From positions 1 through 64,000 of the forward strand of contig NZ_JAKKDU010000006.1 in assembly GCF_021728535.1 (NCBI RefSeq): a stretch of 64,000 nt of DNA, read 5' to 3'. The stretch's first letter is position 1. Every line of letters starts with the position of its first letter. This DNA is from Wocania arenilitoris (lineage in GTDB: Bacteria > Bacteroidota > Bacteroidia > Flavobacteriales > Flavobacteriaceae). The notes beneath the pieces were generated by a model. That model did no database searches. It was not told where the DNA came from and worked only from the letters and a program-made list of their open reading frames with translations. Shown here piece by piece: positions 25,929 to 34,431 of the stretch. A program made the position numbers and the translations under genes.

Positions 25929-26333
25929 ATGAACACATTTATATTATTACAGGATAGAGGCTTCTTTTCAACCTTAGTACAAAGATTTAACGAAGGTGGA
26001 CCTTTCTTTATGTCACTTATTCTAATCTGCTTTATGTTGGCATTTGTCTTTCTTGGATTTGGGTTTTTTAATCTTAAAAAGAATTTAAATAAATCTAAAA
26101 AAATGAGAAGTCTAGCTTCCGATACTAGTATTTTAGGACTCGTGTTTGGTTTTTTGGGGTCTACAATTGGTATGATTAATGCTTTTGATTCCTATGAGGT
26201 TTTTGGAGATATTGATGCACGTATGATGGCTGGAGGATTAAAAGTGTCTTTTTTAACTACTGTATTTGGTTGTTTAACATTCATTCTACCTAGAATTGTT
26301 ATTTTGGTTTTACGCGGAATGCAAAAAGAATAA
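25929..26333 (+). CDS. solitary MotA/TolQ/ExbB-like membrane protein
   Basis: A 134-residue membrane protein with three hydrophobic helices (about 28-50, 68-88, 103-128). The LGLVFGFLGSTIGMINAFD segment and the LKVSFLTTVFGCLTF helix match the pore-lining part of TolQ/ExbB/MotA proton channels. It lacks the longer N-terminal part, and no ExbD, TolR or TonB gene is next to it. It may form a channel with an unlinked partner. The start at 25929 is the ATG 11 bp after the upstream gene's stop, and a strong terminator follows. Confidence 0.65.
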   Translation: MNTFILLQDRGFFSTLVQRFNEGGPFFMSLILICFMLAFVFLGFGFFNLKKNLNKSKKMRSLASDTSILGLVFGFLGSTIGMINAFDSYEVFGDIDARMMAGGLKVSFLTTVFGCLTFILPRIVILVLRGMQKE

Positions 26334-26353
26334 TCTATTTTATATAATTATGA

Positions 26354-26392
26354 TTAAATCCCTTTTCATTAATTTGAAAAGGGATTTTTTTT
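26354..26392 (+). terminator. intrinsic terminator with perfect 13-bp stem
   Basis: AAATCCCTTTTCA at 26356-26368 pairs perfectly with TGAAAAGGGATTT at 26375-26387, loop of six, followed by T-run. Confidence 0.9.
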
Positions 26393-26474
26393 GGCATACA
26401 TAAGGTTTTTTATAAATGATTTTAAAATAGTAACTTAGCTTTTTAAGTCAAACTAAAAACCACCATTTTTCGCC

Positions 26475-27776
26475 ATGAAAAAAATACTCATTCTTTTTGT
26501 TGCTTCTTTTTTCTTTATTAGCTGTTTTAAAAGTAAAACCGAAACACAACCCAATTTACCTAAAGTATTACCTGAAGCTCCAGCTAAATCAGTTGGTATG
26601 TCAGAATTAAGACTTAGTTATATTGATACTATGTTAAATAAAGCTGTTAGTGATAATATAATTCCGGGTGCTGTTGTATTAGTTTCAAGACATGGAAAAG
26701 TAGTATATCATAAAGCATTTGGTATGGCAGATAATACTTCAGAAAGAGACTTGCAACAATCCGATATTTTCAGAATAGCTTCTCAAACAAAAGCAATTAC
26801 GTCTACTGCAGTAATGATGCTTTGGGAAGAAGGCAAGTTTAATTTAGATGATCCCATTTCTAAATACATCCCAGAGTTTAAAGGCGAACAAATTTTAGAT
26901 ACGTTTAACGAAAACGATTCATCATACACAACAAAACCAGCAAAAAAACAAATCACAATTAGGCATTTATTAACACATACTTCAGGTATTGGTTATGGGG
27001 TAATTGATGGCGATTCTAGATTTAATAAAATTTATAATAAAGCAGGTATTATAGATTTATATACCACAAAAGATATTAGTATTGAAGACAATATTAAAAA
27101 GTTAGCAAAACTACCATTGCATCATAATCCTGGAGAAAAATTTACGTATAGTGAAGGGTTAGATGTGTTGGGTTATTTTATAGAAATAGTATCAGGAATG
27201 CCTTTTGATGATTTTTTAAAAACCAGAATTTTTGAGCCTTTAGGGATGCACGATACACAGTTTTATTTACCAGAGTCTAAATACAATCGTTTAGTTACTG
27301 TGCAAACTAAAGATGATGATGATAAATGGGAAAAATTTCCAGTTACTTTTTATGATACCGATTACCCAATTAAAGGCGCAAAACGCTTTTTCTCTGGTGG
27401 CGCAGGACTAACAAGTACAGCAAAAGATTATGCCACTTTTTTACAAATGTATTTGAATAAAGGTGAATTAAACGGAAACAGATTATTGAGCAGAACAACT
27501 GTTAAAACCATTTTAGCCAACCAAATACCATATATATCTGAAGATATACAAGATGTCCATGGTTTAGCTTTTGGATTGGTTGATAAAAAAGGACAGGATA
27601 TAGGAGGTAACGGAAGTGAAGGCACATTTGTTTGGGGTGGTTATTTTAATACCACGTATTTTGCAGACCCAAAAGAAAATGTAGTTGGTGTGCTATTAAA
27701 ACAAACCCAAAGAATAAGTGGAGATGATACCTCTAATAAATTTAGAAAACTAGTTATGCAAGCTATTGATGATTAG
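26475..27776 (+). CDS. serine hydrolase lipoprotein, beta-lactamase class C-like
   Basis: A 433-residue lipoprotein (signal 1-16, Cys17 in FFISC). The active-site SxxK is SQTK (about 96-99), the second motif YSEG (about 217-220, with Glu where Asn is common), and GTFVWGGYFN (about 379-388) near the third motif. The sequence KSVGMSELRLSYIDTML at the start of the mature protein is typical of esterase-like members (EstB group). It likely acts on esters or D-peptides in the periplasm. It is a paralogue of the hydrolase at 24.6 kb but from a different subgroup; they are separated by the terminator. Confidence 0.83.
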   Translation: MKKILILFVASFFFISCFKSKTETQPNLPKVLPEAPAKSVGMSELRLSYIDTMLNKAVSDNIIPGAVVLVSRHGKVVYHKAFGMADNTSERDLQQSDIFRIASQTKAITSTAVMMLWEEGKFNLDDPISKYIPEFKGEQILDTFNENDSSYTTKPAKKQITIRHLLTHTSGIGYGVIDGDSRFNKIYNKAGIIDLYTTKDISIEDNIKKLAKLPLHHNPGEKFTYSEGLDVLGYFIEIVSGMPFDDFLKTRIFEPLGMHDTQFYLPESKYNRLVTVQTKDDDDKWEKFPVTFYDTDYPIKGAKRFFSGGAGLTSTAKDYATFLQMYLNKGELNGNRLLSRTTVKTILANQIPYISEDIQDVHGLAFGLVDKKGQDIGGNGSEGTFVWGGYFNTTYFADPKENVVGVLLKQTQRISGDDTSNKFRKLVMQAIDD

Positions 27777-27802
27777 TTTTAAAGGTTATCAGTGAATTAC
27801 TT

Positions 27803-28750
27803 ATGGTAAAAAGGCACTTTTTAATTATACTAGTTTCTCTGATGTTACTAGGTTGTACTCATACAGAATCAGAGGTTTATCTTTTTTCTTTTTTTAAAGG
27901 AAATGGAGAAGATGGTTTACATATAGCTGCAAGTATGGATGGTTTTAATTGGAAAGAACTTAACAATGGCAATTCTTTTTTAAAACCAAAAGTTGGTAAT
28001 GATAAGCTAATGAGAGATCCATGTATTATAAAAGGAGGAGATGATAAATTTCATATGGTATGGACAGTTAGTTGGAATGAAAAAGGCATAGGTTATGCTA
28101 ATTCTGAAGATTTAATTAATTGGTCCGAACAAAAATATATTCCAGTTATGCACCATGAAGCCAATGCTAGGAATTGTTGGGCGCCAGAACTGTTTTTTGA
28201 TGAAGACTCCAAAGAGTATTTTATTTTTTGGGCTACTACTATACCAGGCCGTTTTAAGGAAACGGATTCTTTTGGAGACAATGGTTATAACCACAGAATG
28301 TATTATACTAAAACAAAAGATTTTATTGAGTTTGCTGATACTAAATTGTTTTATAATAAAGGCTTTAATGTGATTGATTCAAATATTCAAAAGGATGAAG
28401 ATGGTTACATCATGTTTTTAAAAGATGAAACGCTTCTTCCTAAGGCACAAAAAAATATTCGAATTGCAACTAGTAAAGAACTCAGTGGAAATTTTTCAGA
28501 GGCATCAGAACCAATCAGTCCAAATTGGGTAGAAGGGCCAACAAGTATAAAAATTAATGACGAGTGGATTGTTTATTTTGATATGTATACCAAGCACCAA
28601 ATGGGAGCTATTAAGTCTTCTAATTTAATAGATTGGGAAGATATTTCAGATAAAGTAAGTTTTCCTAAAGGAACCAGACACGGAACAGTTTTTAAAGTTA
28701 AAGAAAGTATTTTTAATAATTTAACGAAGTCTGATACTCTAAAATTTTAA
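27803..28750 (+). CDS. glycoside hydrolase family 43-like lipoprotein
   Basis: A 315-residue lipoprotein (Cys18 in LLGC). A five-bladed beta-propeller pattern is seen: RDPCIIKGGDDKFHMVWT (about 72-89) with the putative catalytic Asp, GIGYANSEDLINWSEQ, NCWAPELFFDEDSKEYFIFW (about 121-140), VEGPTSIKINDEWIVYFD (about 242-259) with the putative catalytic Glu, and a final SSNLIDWEDIS blade. This matches GH43 and related arabinosidase/xylosidase families. The substrate is not known. It lies 26 bp after the serine hydrolase and is probably co-transcribed with it, but no SusC/D pair is adjacent. Confidence 0.8.
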   Translation: MVKRHFLIILVSLMLLGCTHTESEVYLFSFFKGNGEDGLHIAASMDGFNWKELNNGNSFLKPKVGNDKLMRDPCIIKGGDDKFHMVWTVSWNEKGIGYANSEDLINWSEQKYIPVMHHEANARNCWAPELFFDEDSKEYFIFWATTIPGRFKETDSFGDNGYNHRMYYTKTKDFIEFADTKLFYNKGFNVIDSNIQKDEDGYIMFLKDETLLPKAQKNIRIATSKELSGNFSEASEPISPNWVEGPTSIKINDEWIVYFDMYTKHQMGAIKSSNLIDWEDISDKVSFPKGTRHGTVFKVKESIFNNLTKSDTLKF

Positions 28751-28790
28751 TAGTTAGGTATAATAGTATTAAAGAAAAAGAGATTATAGT

Positions 28791-29345
28791 ATGTTATACT
28801 TAATTAGTGGCGCATCAAGAGCAGGAAAGACCATAGTTGCAAAAAAGCTATCTGTTCAAAAAGGTATCTCTTATTTATCTCTAGATTGGTTGGTCATGGG
28901 TTTTACAAATGGTATTCCAGAATATGGTTTACATGATATGTTGTTTCCTGATGAAATCGCTAAAAGATTTTGGAGTTTTTTTAAAAGTATGGTTGAAAGT
29001 ATGCTTTGGAGTGATATTGACTATATTATTGAAGGCGAAGCCATACTTCCAGAATTAATTATAGAATTATTAGAGAAGCACCCAAACAAACTTAAAATAT
29101 GTTTTCTTGGTTTTACTAATGTTGTGGTTAGCCAAAAAGTTAAAGAAATAAAGCAGTTTAGCTGTGAGAAAAACGATTGGTTAACTGAAAAAACCGATGA
29201 TTACATAAAAGACCATGTAAAAAATATGATATCACATAGTAAAAAAATAAAGACATCTTGCAAGAAAAATAATTTAAAGTATTTTGATGTGTCTAAAAAT
29301 TTTAATGATGTTATTGATGATGCTATAGCATATTTTAAAGGTTAA
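28791..29345 (+). CDS. P-loop NTPase / small-molecule kinase-like protein
   Basis: A 184-residue protein with a Walker A motif at its very start (ISGASRAGKT, residues 5-14) and LSLDWLVMGF (about 30-39) with a conserved Asp. It has no clear lid signature. The architecture resembles AAA_33/2-phosphoglycerate-kinase-like or shikimate/uridine-type kinases, so it may phosphorylate a small molecule, but the substrate is unknown. It is 40 bp after the GH43-like gene on the same strand. Confidence 0.7.
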   Translation: MLYLISGASRAGKTIVAKKLSVQKGISYLSLDWLVMGFTNGIPEYGLHDMLFPDEIAKRFWSFFKSMVESMLWSDIDYIIEGEAILPELIIELLEKHPNKLKICFLGFTNVVVSQKVKEIKQFSCEKNDWLTEKTDDYIKDHVKNMISHSKKIKTSCKKNNLKYFDVSKNFNDVIDDAIAYFKG

Positions 29346-29360
29346 TAATTTTCAATTTTA

Positions 29361-29388
29361 TGTCATTCCTGCGTAGTCAGGAATCCAC
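29361..29388. repeat. REP-like palindrome (GTCATTCCTG..CAGGAATCC type)
   Basis: GTCATTCCTG then GTCAGGAATCC, with perfect arms ATTCCTG/CAGGAAT around GCGTAGT-like loop. Sequences of this type are scattered in many genomes. It lies in the 127-bp gap between a P-loop gene and the convergent helicase gene. Confidence 0.6.
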
Positions 29389-29472
29389 TTTGAATCACGA
29401 TATTTTATAATAAATTGAAAATGATAAATTTTAAAATGTCATTAACTGTCAACCGAATACTGTCTACCAAAT

Positions 29473-30825
29473 TTATTTCCGTTTATTCCGCTTATTATAA
29501 TTTTTATCACCTCTAGTTTTAGGCTTTTTGTACTTAGCAGCAATTTTAAATTTATACGAGCCACCTAAATTTTCTTTAGAGTTCTTTTCAGCTTTTTCAT
29601 GAAATGCTGGTCCAACTGCATCTTCATCTTTACAGTTATTTGGATTGTTACGTTCTTTTATTTGCGGACGCTCTTCTTCAATAAGTTCAGTAGAAATCTC
29701 AACGGCATCATGAATGTCCAAAAGCGGAATTTCCATTTGCATTAAATCTTCAATACTATTAATAGCATCCTGTTCTTTTTCAGTAGAAAAAACAAGAGCT
29801 TCTCCTTTACGTTCGGCACGACCTGTTCTACCAATACGATGCATGTAATTTTCAGGGTAATCTGGTGTGTCAAAATTAATAACATGACTTACATTATCAA
29901 TATCTAATCCACGAGCCATCACATCGGTAGCGATTAAAATTCTGTTTTCGCTGCTTCTAAATTGCTCAATGCTTCGTAATCTATAATTTTGTGTTTTGTT
30001 TGAATGAATCACACAAAGCTCTTCACGAAACGTTTCGTCTAGTTTTTCAAATAAACGATCTGCCATTTTTTTATAAGCCACAAAAATCAACACTTTATTA
30101 AAAGTTTCGATGTCATTTAATAAGTGAATCAATAAATTCACTTTGGTATAAAAATTAGGTACATTAAATCGTGTTTGCGAAATATTTTCTAAAGGTGTAC
30201 CAGAAACCGCAATAGAAACACGTTCTGGACTCTTGAAAAAATCATTAATCAAAGCATCAACATCCTCCGTCATAGTTGCCGAAAACATAATGTTTTGTCT
30301 GCGCTGTGGCAGGATGTCAAAAATGTTAATCAATTGGTGCCTAAAGCCTAAATCTAACATCACGTCAACTTCATCAATAACCAATTTTTGAATCGATTTT
30401 AACTGCAAAACTCTACTTAAAGCCAAATCGTATAACCGACCAGGGGTTGCTACTAAAATATCTAATCCTTCAGCAATAGCTTGTTTTTGTGTATTAATAT
30501 TGGTGCCACCATAAACCCCTAAAACGCGATTATTAATATATTTTGAAAGTTTTTCAATTTCTTCAACTACTTGCACAACAAGCTCACGCGTAGGCACTAA
30601 AATTAAAACTCTTGGATTTTCTTGGGTAGAAAACTTTAAATTTTTGAGTATGGGAAACATGTAGGCAAAGGTTTTTCCTGTACCCGTTTGTGCAATACCA
30701 ACCATGTCTTTGCCCGATGCAACTACATTAAAAGCTTCTGCTTGAATAGGTGTTGGTGTTGTAAAACCTAAATCGGTTAAAGCGTTACGTAAAGGCGTAT
30801 TTAAATTTAAATCTTCAAAAGTCAT
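29473..30825 (-). CDS. DEAD/DEAH-box RNA helicase
   Basis: A 450-residue RNA helicase. Motifs: GFTTPTPIQAEAF (Q motif, about 19-31), AQTGTGKT (motif I, about 46-53), PTRELVVQV (Ia), IDEVDVMLDLGF (motif II, with DEVD instead of the usual DEAD), SATM (motif III), IATDVMARGLDI (V), and HRIGRTGRAERKG (VI). The C terminus is a basic tail (KYKKPKTRGDKNYNKRNKRK). It remodels RNA, probably ribosome assembly or mRNA turnover, and could help cold growth. ATG start. The gene is transcribed away from pabB. Confidence 0.9.
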   Translation of the reverse strand: MTFEDLNLNTPLRNALTDLGFTTPTPIQAEAFNVVASGKDMVGIAQTGTGKTFAYMFPILKNLKFSTQENPRVLILVPTRELVVQVVEEIEKLSKYINNRVLGVYGGTNINTQKQAIAEGLDILVATPGRLYDLALSRVLQLKSIQKLVIDEVDVMLDLGFRHQLINIFDILPQRRQNIMFSATMTEDVDALINDFFKSPERVSIAVSGTPLENISQTRFNVPNFYTKVNLLIHLLNDIETFNKVLIFVAYKKMADRLFEKLDETFREELCVIHSNKTQNYRLRSIEQFRSSENRILIATDVMARGLDIDNVSHVINFDTPDYPENYMHRIGRTGRAERKGEALVFSTEKEQDAINSIEDLMQMEIPLLDIHDAVEISTELIEEERPQIKERNNPNNCKDEDAVGPAFHEKAEKNSKENLGGSYKFKIAAKYKKPKTRGDKNYNKRNKRK

Positions 30826-31000
30826 GATACTGTTAAATTTAGGGCAAAGGTATATTAATAAACGGTTTTATTCTTATTGACGCTAAATCTTTTGAATTAT
30901 GAGCTAAATAAATTAGTTATGATAATTATTTTTTTAAATGCCTATTGTGGGCTTTTTTAACACGGTTAAATTTCAGTAATTTGCAGCCAATTCATTTCTA

Positions 31001-32305
31001 TTGAGAACAACTTTACATCATAAAATAAAATCGCCTAAAACTTTTAAAAGCCAATTATTGGTTTGGGCACAACAATTTGAGGATGTAGTTTGGTTAGATT
31101 CAAATCCAGCCAGCAATAAAGACGCACAGAACTATACTAACTACGATGCGGTTTTAGCAGTTCATGCCTTTACCAGTATTCAAACTGATTTTTATAACGG
31201 TTTTGAGAAATTAAAAGAGTATCAAACCTCAGTAAATGATTGGATTTTTGGCTATTTGACTTATGATTTGAAGAATGATGTTGAAGATTTGGGCTCTAAT
31301 AATTTTGATGGTTTAGAATTTCCTGATTTATACTTTTTTCAGCCTAAAAAGCTATTTCTTTTTAAGGATAATGAAGTTGAAATTCAATATTTAAATTGTG
31401 TTGATGATGAAATTAAAGATGATTTAAAAGCTATTTGTCATTGCGAGAACGAAGGACGTGGCAATCTGTCAAATGCTATTAAAATAAAACTTCGTATTCA
31501 TAAAGATGAGTATTTCGAAAAAATAGATAAAATGCTTGCTCACATACATCGAGGCGACATTTATGAAGCCAATTTTTGTCAGGAGTTTTATGCTGAAAAC
31601 ACTGTTATTAATCCATTAGAAACTTACAACAAACTTAATACCATTTCAAATCCGCCTTTTGCTACCTTTTTAAAGTGTGATGATAAGTATTTGCTCTCGG
31701 CATCTCCAGAGCGTTATTTAAAAAAGAAAGGTAACACCATTATTTCGCAACCAATAAAAGGAACTGCAAAACGCTCTGATATTATTGAGGAAGACGAGCA
31801 GTTAAAAAACGATTTGTTAAGCGATGAGAAGGAGCGCAGCGAAAATATTATGATTGTAGATTTAGTGCGTAACGACCTATCAAAAACCGCATTAAAGGGT
31901 AGTGTTAAGGTTGAAGAATTGTGTAAAATTTACACGTTTGATCAAGTGCATCAAATGATTTCTACTATAAGCTCTAAAGTAGATAAAAACACACATCCAG
32001 TAAACATAATAAAAAGCACGTTCCCAATGGGAAGTATGACAGGTGCTCCAAAAATTTCTGCAATGAAAATTATTGAAGCTTTAGAGGAAACTAAGCGTGG
32101 GCTCTATTCTGGTGCTGTTGGTTACTTTACGCCAACTGGCGATTTCGATTTTAATGTGGTTATTAGAAGTATTTTATACAACAAAACCAAAAAATATATA
32201 TCGTATTCTGTTGGTGGTGCTATAACTGCAAAAAGTAATTCTTTAAAGGAATACGAGGAATGCCTAGTAAAAGCTAAGGCTATGCGAACAGTTTTAGAGC
32301 ATTAA
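31001..32305 (+). CDS. pabB: aminodeoxychorismate synthase component I
   Basis: Makes 4-amino-4-deoxychorismate for folate synthesis. A 434-residue protein with a TTG start (RTTLHHKIKSPKTFKSQ follows; no ATG nearby). The C-terminal chorismate-binding domain has HIHRGDIYEANFCQE (about 182-196), the PIKGTAKR motif (about 251-258), whose Lys separates PabB from TrpE, and PMGSMTGAPKISAMKIIEAL (about 344-363). An in-frame palindromic repeat encodes residues about 145-157 (see separate feature). The amidotransferase PabA is not here. Its last four bases overlap the convergent sigma-like gene. Confidence 0.9.
   Translation: MRTTLHHKIKSPKTFKSQLLVWAQQFEDVVWLDSNPASNKDAQNYTNYDAVLAVHAFTSIQTDFYNGFEKLKEYQTSVNDWIFGYLTYDLKNDVEDLGSNNFDGLEFPDLYFFQPKKLFLFKDNEVEIQYLNCVDDEIKDDLKAICHCENEGRGNLSNAIKIKLRIHKDEYFEKIDKMLAHIHRGDIYEANFCQEFYAENTVINPLETYNKLNTISNPPFATFLKCDDKYLLSASPERYLKKKGNTIISQPIKGTAKRSDIIEEDEQLKNDLLSDEKERSENIMIVDLVRNDLSKTALKGSVKVEELCKIYTFDQVHQMISTISSKVDKNTHPVNIIKSTFPMGSMTGAPKISAMKIIEALEETKRGLYSGAVGYFTPTGDFDFNVVIRSILYNKTKKYISYSVGGAITAKSNSLKEYEECLVKAKAMRTVLEH
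31437..31468. repeat. REP-like palindrome inside the pabB reading frame
   Basis: The stretch starts GTCATTGCGAG and ends GGCAATCTG, with arms ATTGC/GCAAT. It resembles widespread GTCATTGCGAG..GGCAATC repeats of Bacteroidota. It is translated in frame as ICHCENEGRGNLS in the linker between the PabB N-terminal and catalytic domains. Confidence 0.6.
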
Positions 32306-32994
32306 CCTAAACGCTCTTTTAAACTTTCAATGGTTAAATCTAAAATGCGTTTTACACGTTTTGCTTCTATATTTTTAATTTGAGCAACTTCATCGTAATC
32401 TAATCTTCCAAAGACAAATAAATCTACAATTTCTGATACTTTTAATGGCAATAGGGTATAGAATTTTCCTAATATATTCTTGCTGTTTAAAGCAGACATA
32501 TCCTCAACCTCAAGTGCATTTTTTAGAGAGGTGTTATCATTTTCATAAATAAACAAATGCTTGTGCTTGCGGTCTTGTTTATACGAAATATCATTAAGCT
32601 CATCATTCATAATAAAATCAAAATCTTCATCAACGGTAAAATTTTCCTCCAATCCATCTAACTCTTCCTCTAAAATTGAATTTGTACTTAGCGTATTTTG
32701 ATGAAATGCCTCTTTTTTAAAGAGTTCATCTAAATCAGTATCCACAATTTTAAACAGTTTAATTTTTATCGCTAAAGGTTCCATGTCAACATCATAACCA
32801 CCCTCATAAAACTTTGCAACAGCTTCATCTATAAAATCGTTTGAGGCATACATGTTTTTTGGGATAATACCTTTAGATTCGCCTATGTATAAACGATGTT
32901 TAATGTAAGCTTGTAAATGTTGTGTTGCAGAAATTACTTTTTTGTTAAAAGTGTCTTGAGTTTTTTTATCGTTTAATTTATCGATTGAGCACAT
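32302..32994 (-). CDS. sigma-70 region 4-like protein of unknown role
   Basis: A 230-residue protein. The C-terminal ~55 residues (YTLLPLKVSEIVDLFVFGRL, then DYDEVAQIKNIEAKRVKRIL) look like sigma-70 region 4 with an HTH. The N terminus (about 20-90, ATQHLQAYIKHRLYIGESKG and NDFIDEAVAKFYEG) could be a degenerate region 2. A long acidic middle (about 85-135, rich in Glu/Asp) separates them. It may be a divergent sigma factor or a DNA-binding relative. It starts with ATG at 32994 and overlaps the end of pabB by 4 bp. Confidence 0.55.
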   Translation of the reverse strand: MCSIDKLNDKKTQDTFNKKVISATQHLQAYIKHRLYIGESKGIIPKNMYASNDFIDEAVAKFYEGGYDVDMEPLAIKIKLFKIVDTDLDELFKKEAFHQNTLSTNSILEEELDGLEENFTVDEDFDFIMNDELNDISYKQDRKHKHLFIYENDNTSLKNALEVEDMSALNSKNILGKFYTLLPLKVSEIVDLFVFGRLDYDEVAQIKNIEAKRVKRILDLTIESLKERLG

Positions 32995-33081
32995 ATTTTT
33001 AGGTATTAAAATTTATACTTTAAAACTAAGAAAAAACATGAGCTTCAAACATGATTTTTATCATTGTAATATGGTTATAAG

Positions 33082-33114
33082 TTGTGTATATAAATGGGCA
33101 ATGTTGTATATTTG
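33082..33114 (+). promoter_or_regulatory. promoter of tilS, near-leaderless
   Basis: TTG at 33082-33084 and TATATTTG at 33107-33114, 22 bp apart, fit the Bacteroidota consensus. The -7 box ends 5 bp before the ATG at 33120, so the predicted mRNA start falls at or next to the start codon. Confidence 0.5.
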
Positions 33115-33119
33115 AAAAC

Positions 33120-34430
33120 ATGCTAAAACAATTTAAAAATCATATTAATAATAACTTACCTTTTCTTAAAAAAAGCAAACTACTTATTGCTATTTCTGGC
33201 GGATTAGATAGTGTAGTATTAACACATTTATGTCATCAATTAAAATTGAATATAACCTTATCTCATTGCAATTTTAATTTAAGAGAAGAAGAAAGTGATG
33301 CCGACGAAGATTTTGTTTTACAATTGGCTGATGACTTAAATTTAGAAGTGTTTATTGAAAGTTTTGATACTGAAGCTTATGCTAAAGAAAATAAACTTTC
33401 TACACAAATGGCAGCCCGCGAGTTACGCTATAATTGGTTTGATGAAATTGCTAAACAATTGCAATACGATTTTATATTAACCGCTCATCATGCCGATGAT
33501 AATTTAGAAACGGTTTTAATCAATTTTACCAGAGGAACAGGTTTAGAGGGCTTAATAGGAATCCCTGAAATTAATGATAATATAGTACGACCATTATTAC
33601 CATTTTCTCGAGCAAAAATTGAAGTTTATGCAAAAAATGAAAATTTAAAATGGCGCGAGGATAGTAGTAACGCGTCAACCAAATATTTACGTAACAAATT
33701 AAGGCACGATGTTATTCCTGTTTTAAAAGAAGTGAATCCTAAGTTGTTGCAAAATTTTCAAACTACCCTCAATAATTTAAATGATACAATAGACATTGTT
33801 GAAGAAAGCACTAATGCTGTTTTAAAAAAGGCTATAGATACTACTGATGATAATCATATAGCATTTAAAATTTCAGAATTTAAAAAAGTAAATAATCCAA
33901 AAGCCTATTTATTTGAAGTTTTTAAAGAATACGGATTTACTGAATGGAACGATGTTTTAGATTTATTAAATGCCGAAACAGGAAAACAAGTATTTTCAAA
34001 AACACATCGATTAATCAAAAATCGTAAGCATTTATTATTAAGTGAAATAAAACTAAATGATAATCAGGAAATTCTAATTAATAAGGATGATAGTAATAAG
34101 CAAATTCCGTTAGGGATTTTATTTTTTGATAAAGTTGATGCTATTTCAGAAACACAAAACCACACTATATATGTAGATAAATACAAACTCAATTTCCCAT
34201 TAACAATAAGAAAATGGAAAAAAGGGGATGTGCTTTATCCCTTAGGAATGAAAGGTAAAAAGAAATTAAGTAAATATTTTAAAGACGAAAAATTATCGCT
34301 TTTAGATAAAGAAAATGCATTGTTATTATGTTCAGGAAATGATATTGTTTGGGTCATAAATAAACGAGCAGACGATAGGTTTAAAGTAACTAAAAACACA
34401 AAGCAAATTTTAAAAATTGAGTTAAAGTAA
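33120..34430 (+). CDS. tilS: tRNA(Ile)-lysidine synthetase
   Basis: Converts C34 of the minor tRNA-Ile anticodon CAU to lysidine, which changes its reading from AUG to AUA. 436 residues from the ATG at 33120, chosen over a frame extension to 33084 because that extension overlaps the promoter and adds no conserved residues. The PP-loop [17 protein letters not shown] (about 21-37) is at the N terminus. [21 protein letters not shown] and [11 protein letters not shown] are TilS-specific; the C-terminal domain (from about 340) includes the [20 protein letters not shown] segment. The gene runs into ade with 1 bp between. Confidence 0.95.
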   Translation: MLKQFKNHINNNLPFLKKSKLLIAISGGLDSVVLTHLCHQLKLNITLSHCNFNLREEESDADEDFVLQLADDLNLEVFIESFDTEAYAKENKLSTQMAARELRYNWFDEIAKQLQYDFILTAHHADDNLETVLINFTRGTGLEGLIGIPEINDNIVRPLLPFSRAKIEVYAKNENLKWREDSSNASTKYLRNKLRHDVIPVLKEVNPKLLQNFQTTLNNLNDTIDIVEESTNAVLKKAIDTTDDNHIAFKISEFKKVNNPKAYLFEVFKEYGFTEWNDVLDLLNAETGKQVFSKTHRLIKNRKHLLLSEIKLNDNQEILINKDDSNKQIPLGILFFDKVDAISETQNHTIYVDKYKLNFPLTIRKWKKGDVLYPLGMKGKKKLSKYFKDEKLSLLDKENALLLCSGNDIVWVINKRADDRFKVTKNTKQILKIELK

Positions 34431-34431
34431 T

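Noticed and set aside
33084-33119. 12 extra codons before tilS
   Set aside because: Overlap the promoter; conserved TilS sequence starts at the ATG at 33120.
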